Shown piece by piece: positions 7,558 through 9,555 of a stretch of DNA of 9,555 nucleotides (position 1 is the first letter of the stretch; each line of letters opens with the position of its first letter). The translations under genes and the position numbers were made by a program. The notes under the pieces were generated by a model. That model searched no databases. It was given only the letters and a program-made list of their open reading frames with translations, and was not told the DNA's origin. Source of the stretch: JABWBR01 sp036741235 (lineage in GTDB: Bacteria > Bacteroidota > Bacteroidia > Chitinophagales > Saprospiraceae); the NCBI GenBank assembly GCA_036741235.1, contig DAINSQ010000182.1, positions 1 through 9,555 on the forward strand, in the 5' to 3' direction.

Positions 7558-9459
7558 TCACTGCATATATTCCCACGCCGTTTGATACGCGCCGTTTTTT
7601 TCGCAATACGTCAAAAATTGCTCATAAAAACGGTGCGTACCAATGGTGGCGCTATCGCCAATCACTATCAACTGCTTGCGCGCCCGCGTCATGGCCACAT
7701 TCATCCGGCGGTAGTCGTTCAAAAAACCAATTTCGCATTTGGCATTGGATCGCACCAGGGAGATATAGACGATATCCCGCTCCTGACCCTGGAACCCGTC
7801 AATGGTGTTGACCGTAACGGGCAGCGCGCTTAGCAGGCTGTCTTCGGCTATTTGCTCCTGCATGTAAATCACTTGTTCCCGGTAAGGAGAGATAATAGCG
7901 ATCGATGGTATGGGTTGATCGGCAAACGCTTCGACTTGCAGGTACAGGTGTTCGCACAAAATCTGGAATTCCTCTGGGTTGTACCGGCTCTGAAACACAG
8001 GCTGCAGGCGTTCTTCAAAGCCGCAGCCGGCCGTATCGATAAAAATAACCGGCGTGTTGGCGAGTATGGGTAATGCGTGATACCTCACCTCCGGGGCGGC
8101 CTGCAATGCGCCGTTGTAAAATTGCAGGTTGGAAAATCCCATAATAACTTCGTGCATGCGGTATTGCAGGTTGAGCAAATTGGCATAAGCGCCCTGCTCA
8201 ATACACCGCTCGATGAGGGTCACCGATAGGCCCTGACGCTGAGCTTCTACCGATTTTACGGTGGGCGGCAGTTGAAAGGGATCGCCGGCCAGCACCACTT
8301 TCGACGCCCGCGTGATCGGTATCCAGGTGGCCGGTTCCAGTGCCTGCGCCGCTTCGTCAATCACTACGGTGCGGAATTTACGGCCCTCCAATACGGGATG
8401 CGCCGTGCCTACGAGCGTAGCGGTGATCACCTGCGCGCTGTCGAGAATCATTTCAATGAGCCGGTCTTCCAACTGGTTGGCCCAGGCGCTCAGCTCGCGG
8501 GCTTCTTCTTGCAGGCGCCGGCGCTCTTCGTGTTCTTCTTTACCGTAATTGCGCCGGTACCGCCGCGCCAGCCGCCGGCATTCGGCGGCTTGTATCTTTA
8601 CTTTTTTGATGTGTTTGCTCTCCGGATGTTGCGCGATACGCTCTTCAAGGGTATGCCGCACAATCGACTCGTCTACCCGCGATATGTTGCCCACGCGCAC
8701 TACGTTCAGTCCCTCAGCCGCCAGCCTTTCGGTGAGCAGGTCAACTGCGGCATTGCTGGGCGCGGTGACCAAGACGGTGTTTTCGGTTTCGCACAACAAC
8801 CTGATAGCCTGTACCAGGGTGGTGGTTTTTCCGGTGCCTGGCGGGCCGTGAATAACGGCTACGTCGCGCGCGGCGAGGATATCGTTTACTGCGTCGTTCT
8901 GACTGGGATTCAGCCCCTGGACTTCAATTCGGTTGGTTATTTGGCTAAAAAGCGCCTGCCGTTTACCCAACAGAATGGAACGCAACTCAGCCAGCCGGTC
9001 CTGCCGGGCTTTTTTTACGGCTGTCAGCGCTTTTTCCATTTCCAAATAGGAACGTTCGTCAAATATGATATCCACGCCGAGCAAACCCACGCCCAGCCAG
9101 TCGGGCAAGTCTTTGCTGTTTAATACGATTTTCATCCGGTTTTTATCTACAAACTGGATGATGCCCGATTGCTCGGGCGCCAATACCCCCGGCTGCTGGG
9201 TAAATAAATTAACGGTTTTGCCCGCCCGAAAATGGTCGTTTTCCGCCGTCCCCGATTTTTCAACAATAACAAACGCCCGGTCGCCAATAGCATACCCCGA
9301 TTTGACAACCGTCACCGGATACCAGGCATAGCCCTTGGCCACCCGCTGGTCTAACGGCAGTTGCTGCACCAGTCGCCTGTGCTGCTCAAAGTCTTCGGCT
9401 TTTTCTATCCGCAGCAATTCACTCAACTTGTCTATCTCCTCAATTTCTTCCTGTATCAT
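7558..9459 (-). CDS. SF1 superfamily helicase, UPF1/IGHMBP2/DNA2-like
   Basis: A cytoplasmic ATP-dependent nucleic-acid helicase. From the ATG at 9459 it has 633 residues; an in-frame TTG at 9477 would add six. I prefer the ATG, which has an A-rich leader of the kind common in Bacteroidota. All SF1 motifs are intact. Numbered from the TTG, they are the Q motif NPSQNDAV (190), Walker A GPPGTGKTT (211), DEAAQ (374), GDPFQLPP (398), LQYRMH (437), TIDGFQGQE (558) and RRMNVAMTRAR (590). An N-terminal beta-barrel region (about 45-140) precedes the motor. A highly charged helical insertion (about 285-345) lies between the early motifs and DEAAQ. This layout fits the stand-alone bacterial relatives of IGHMBP2/SMUBP-2 that act in DNA or RNA metabolism. 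Whether the substrate is DNA or RNA cannot be told. No nuclease domain is seen, and no defence or repair partner is adjacent within the window. Confidence 0.93.
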   Translation of the reverse strand: MIQEEIEEIDKLSELLRIEKAEDFEQHRRLVQQLPLDQRVAKGYAWYPVTVVKSGYAIGDRAFVIVEKSGTAENDHFRAGKTVNLFTQQPGVLAPEQSGIIQFVDKNRMKIVLNSKDLPDWLGVGLLGVDIIFDERSYLEMEKALTAVKKARQDRLAELRSILLGKRQALFSQITNRIEVQGLNPSQNDAVNDILAARDVAVIHGPPGTGKTTTLVQAIRLLCETENTVLVTAPSNAAVDLLTERLAAEGLNVVRVGNISRVDESIVRHTLEERIAQHPESKHIKKVKIQAAECRRLARRYRRNYGKEEHEERRRLQEEARELSAWANQLEDRLIEMILDSAQVITATLVGTAHPVLEGRKFRTVVIDEAAQALEPATWIPITRASKVVLAGDPFQLPPTVKSVEAQRQGLSVTLIERCIEQGAYANLLNLQYRMHEVIMGFSNLQFYNGALQAAPEVRYHALPILANTPVIFIDTAGCGFEERLQPVFQSRYNPEEFQILCEHLYLQVEAFADQPIPSIAIISPYREQVIYMQEQIAEDSLLSALPVTVNTIDGFQGQERDIVYISLVRSNAKCEIGFLNDYRRMNVAMTRARKQLIVIGDSATIGTHRFYEQFLTYCEKNGAYQTAWEYMQ

Positions 9460-9487
9460 CAATTTTTTATTGTTCAATTAATTGAAA

Positions 9488-9555
9488 GTCGGTTGTCGGT
9501 TCTACGTTATCGTTGTAGGTTGTTGTCGGTTGTGAGTTGGCGGTTCGTTTATCGG
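9488..9555. repeat. Second heptanucleotide array, upstream of the helicase gene, reaching the right edge
   Basis: Units of the type GTTGTCG on the plus strand (AACCGAC on the helicase coding strand) recur at 9492, 9499, 9506, 9522, 9529, 9536 and 9543, with a few one- to three-base phase slips. This is the same family as the array at 6748-6889, and it runs to the window edge, so its full length is unknown. On the coding strand the array ends in GACTTTC 24 bases before the helicase ATG, so the promoter or leader of the helicase must lie within or beside it. Confidence 0.8.

Noticed and set aside
7538..7560. Small GGGATAATCCC palindrome at the convergent gene ends as a bidirectional terminator
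   Set aside because: The stem has only 4-5 pairs and the flanking T or A tracts are poor, so termination is not supported.
8272..9123. Plus-strand open frame of 283 codons opposite the helicase
   Set aside because: Antisense shadow of a gene with all SF1 helicase motifs; no recognisable domain of its own.

Overview
The window looks like chromosomal DNA of a member of the Bacteroidota, probably a Chitinophagales/Saprospirales/Cytophagales-type organism. The evidence is a SusB-type GH97 glycosidase lipoprotein, paired TlpA and PRX-like thioredoxin-fold proteins, weak or absent Shine-Dalgarno sequences with A-rich leaders, and AT-rich spacers between moderately GC-rich genes. No rRNA, tRNA, CRISPR array, transposase or phage gene was found.

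Left third, all on the minus strand: a secreted parallel beta-helix protein starts at 1367 and runs off the left edge. A 650-base AT-rich spacer follows. Next comes a two-gene operon read from 6001 down to 2019. Its first gene is a GCS2-type glutamate-cysteine-ligase-like enzyme fused to a C-terminal pair of CBS domains. The second is a GH97 alpha-glucoside hydrolase lipoprotein whose ATG overlaps the ligase stop codon (ATGA). A strong hairpin with a T tract (1942-1978) ends this operon.

Centre: a divergent intergenic region at 6002-6206 separates the operon from plus-strand genes for two exported thioredoxin-fold proteins. These are a TlpA-like lipoprotein with a CKPC site and a PRX_like1-type protein with a CNTC site. 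They are separated by about 170 bases filled with a degenerate 7-base tandem repeat that is arranged in two opposed arms.

Right third: a minus-strand SF1 (UPF1/IGHMBP2/DNA2-like) helicase converges on the second thioredoxin gene with only 7 bases between stop codons. A second array of the same heptad family lies just upstream of the helicase start and continues to the right edge.

How the genes work together: the two redox proteins probably act in the cell envelope, and the GH97 enzyme cleaves alpha-glucosides outside the cytoplasm. The ligase and helicase are cytoplasmic. I see no complete, clearly new system. The best leads are the heptad arrays, which lie in the same orientation about 25 bases upstream of the start codons of two unrelated genes, and the coupled ligase-CBS/GH97 gene pair.
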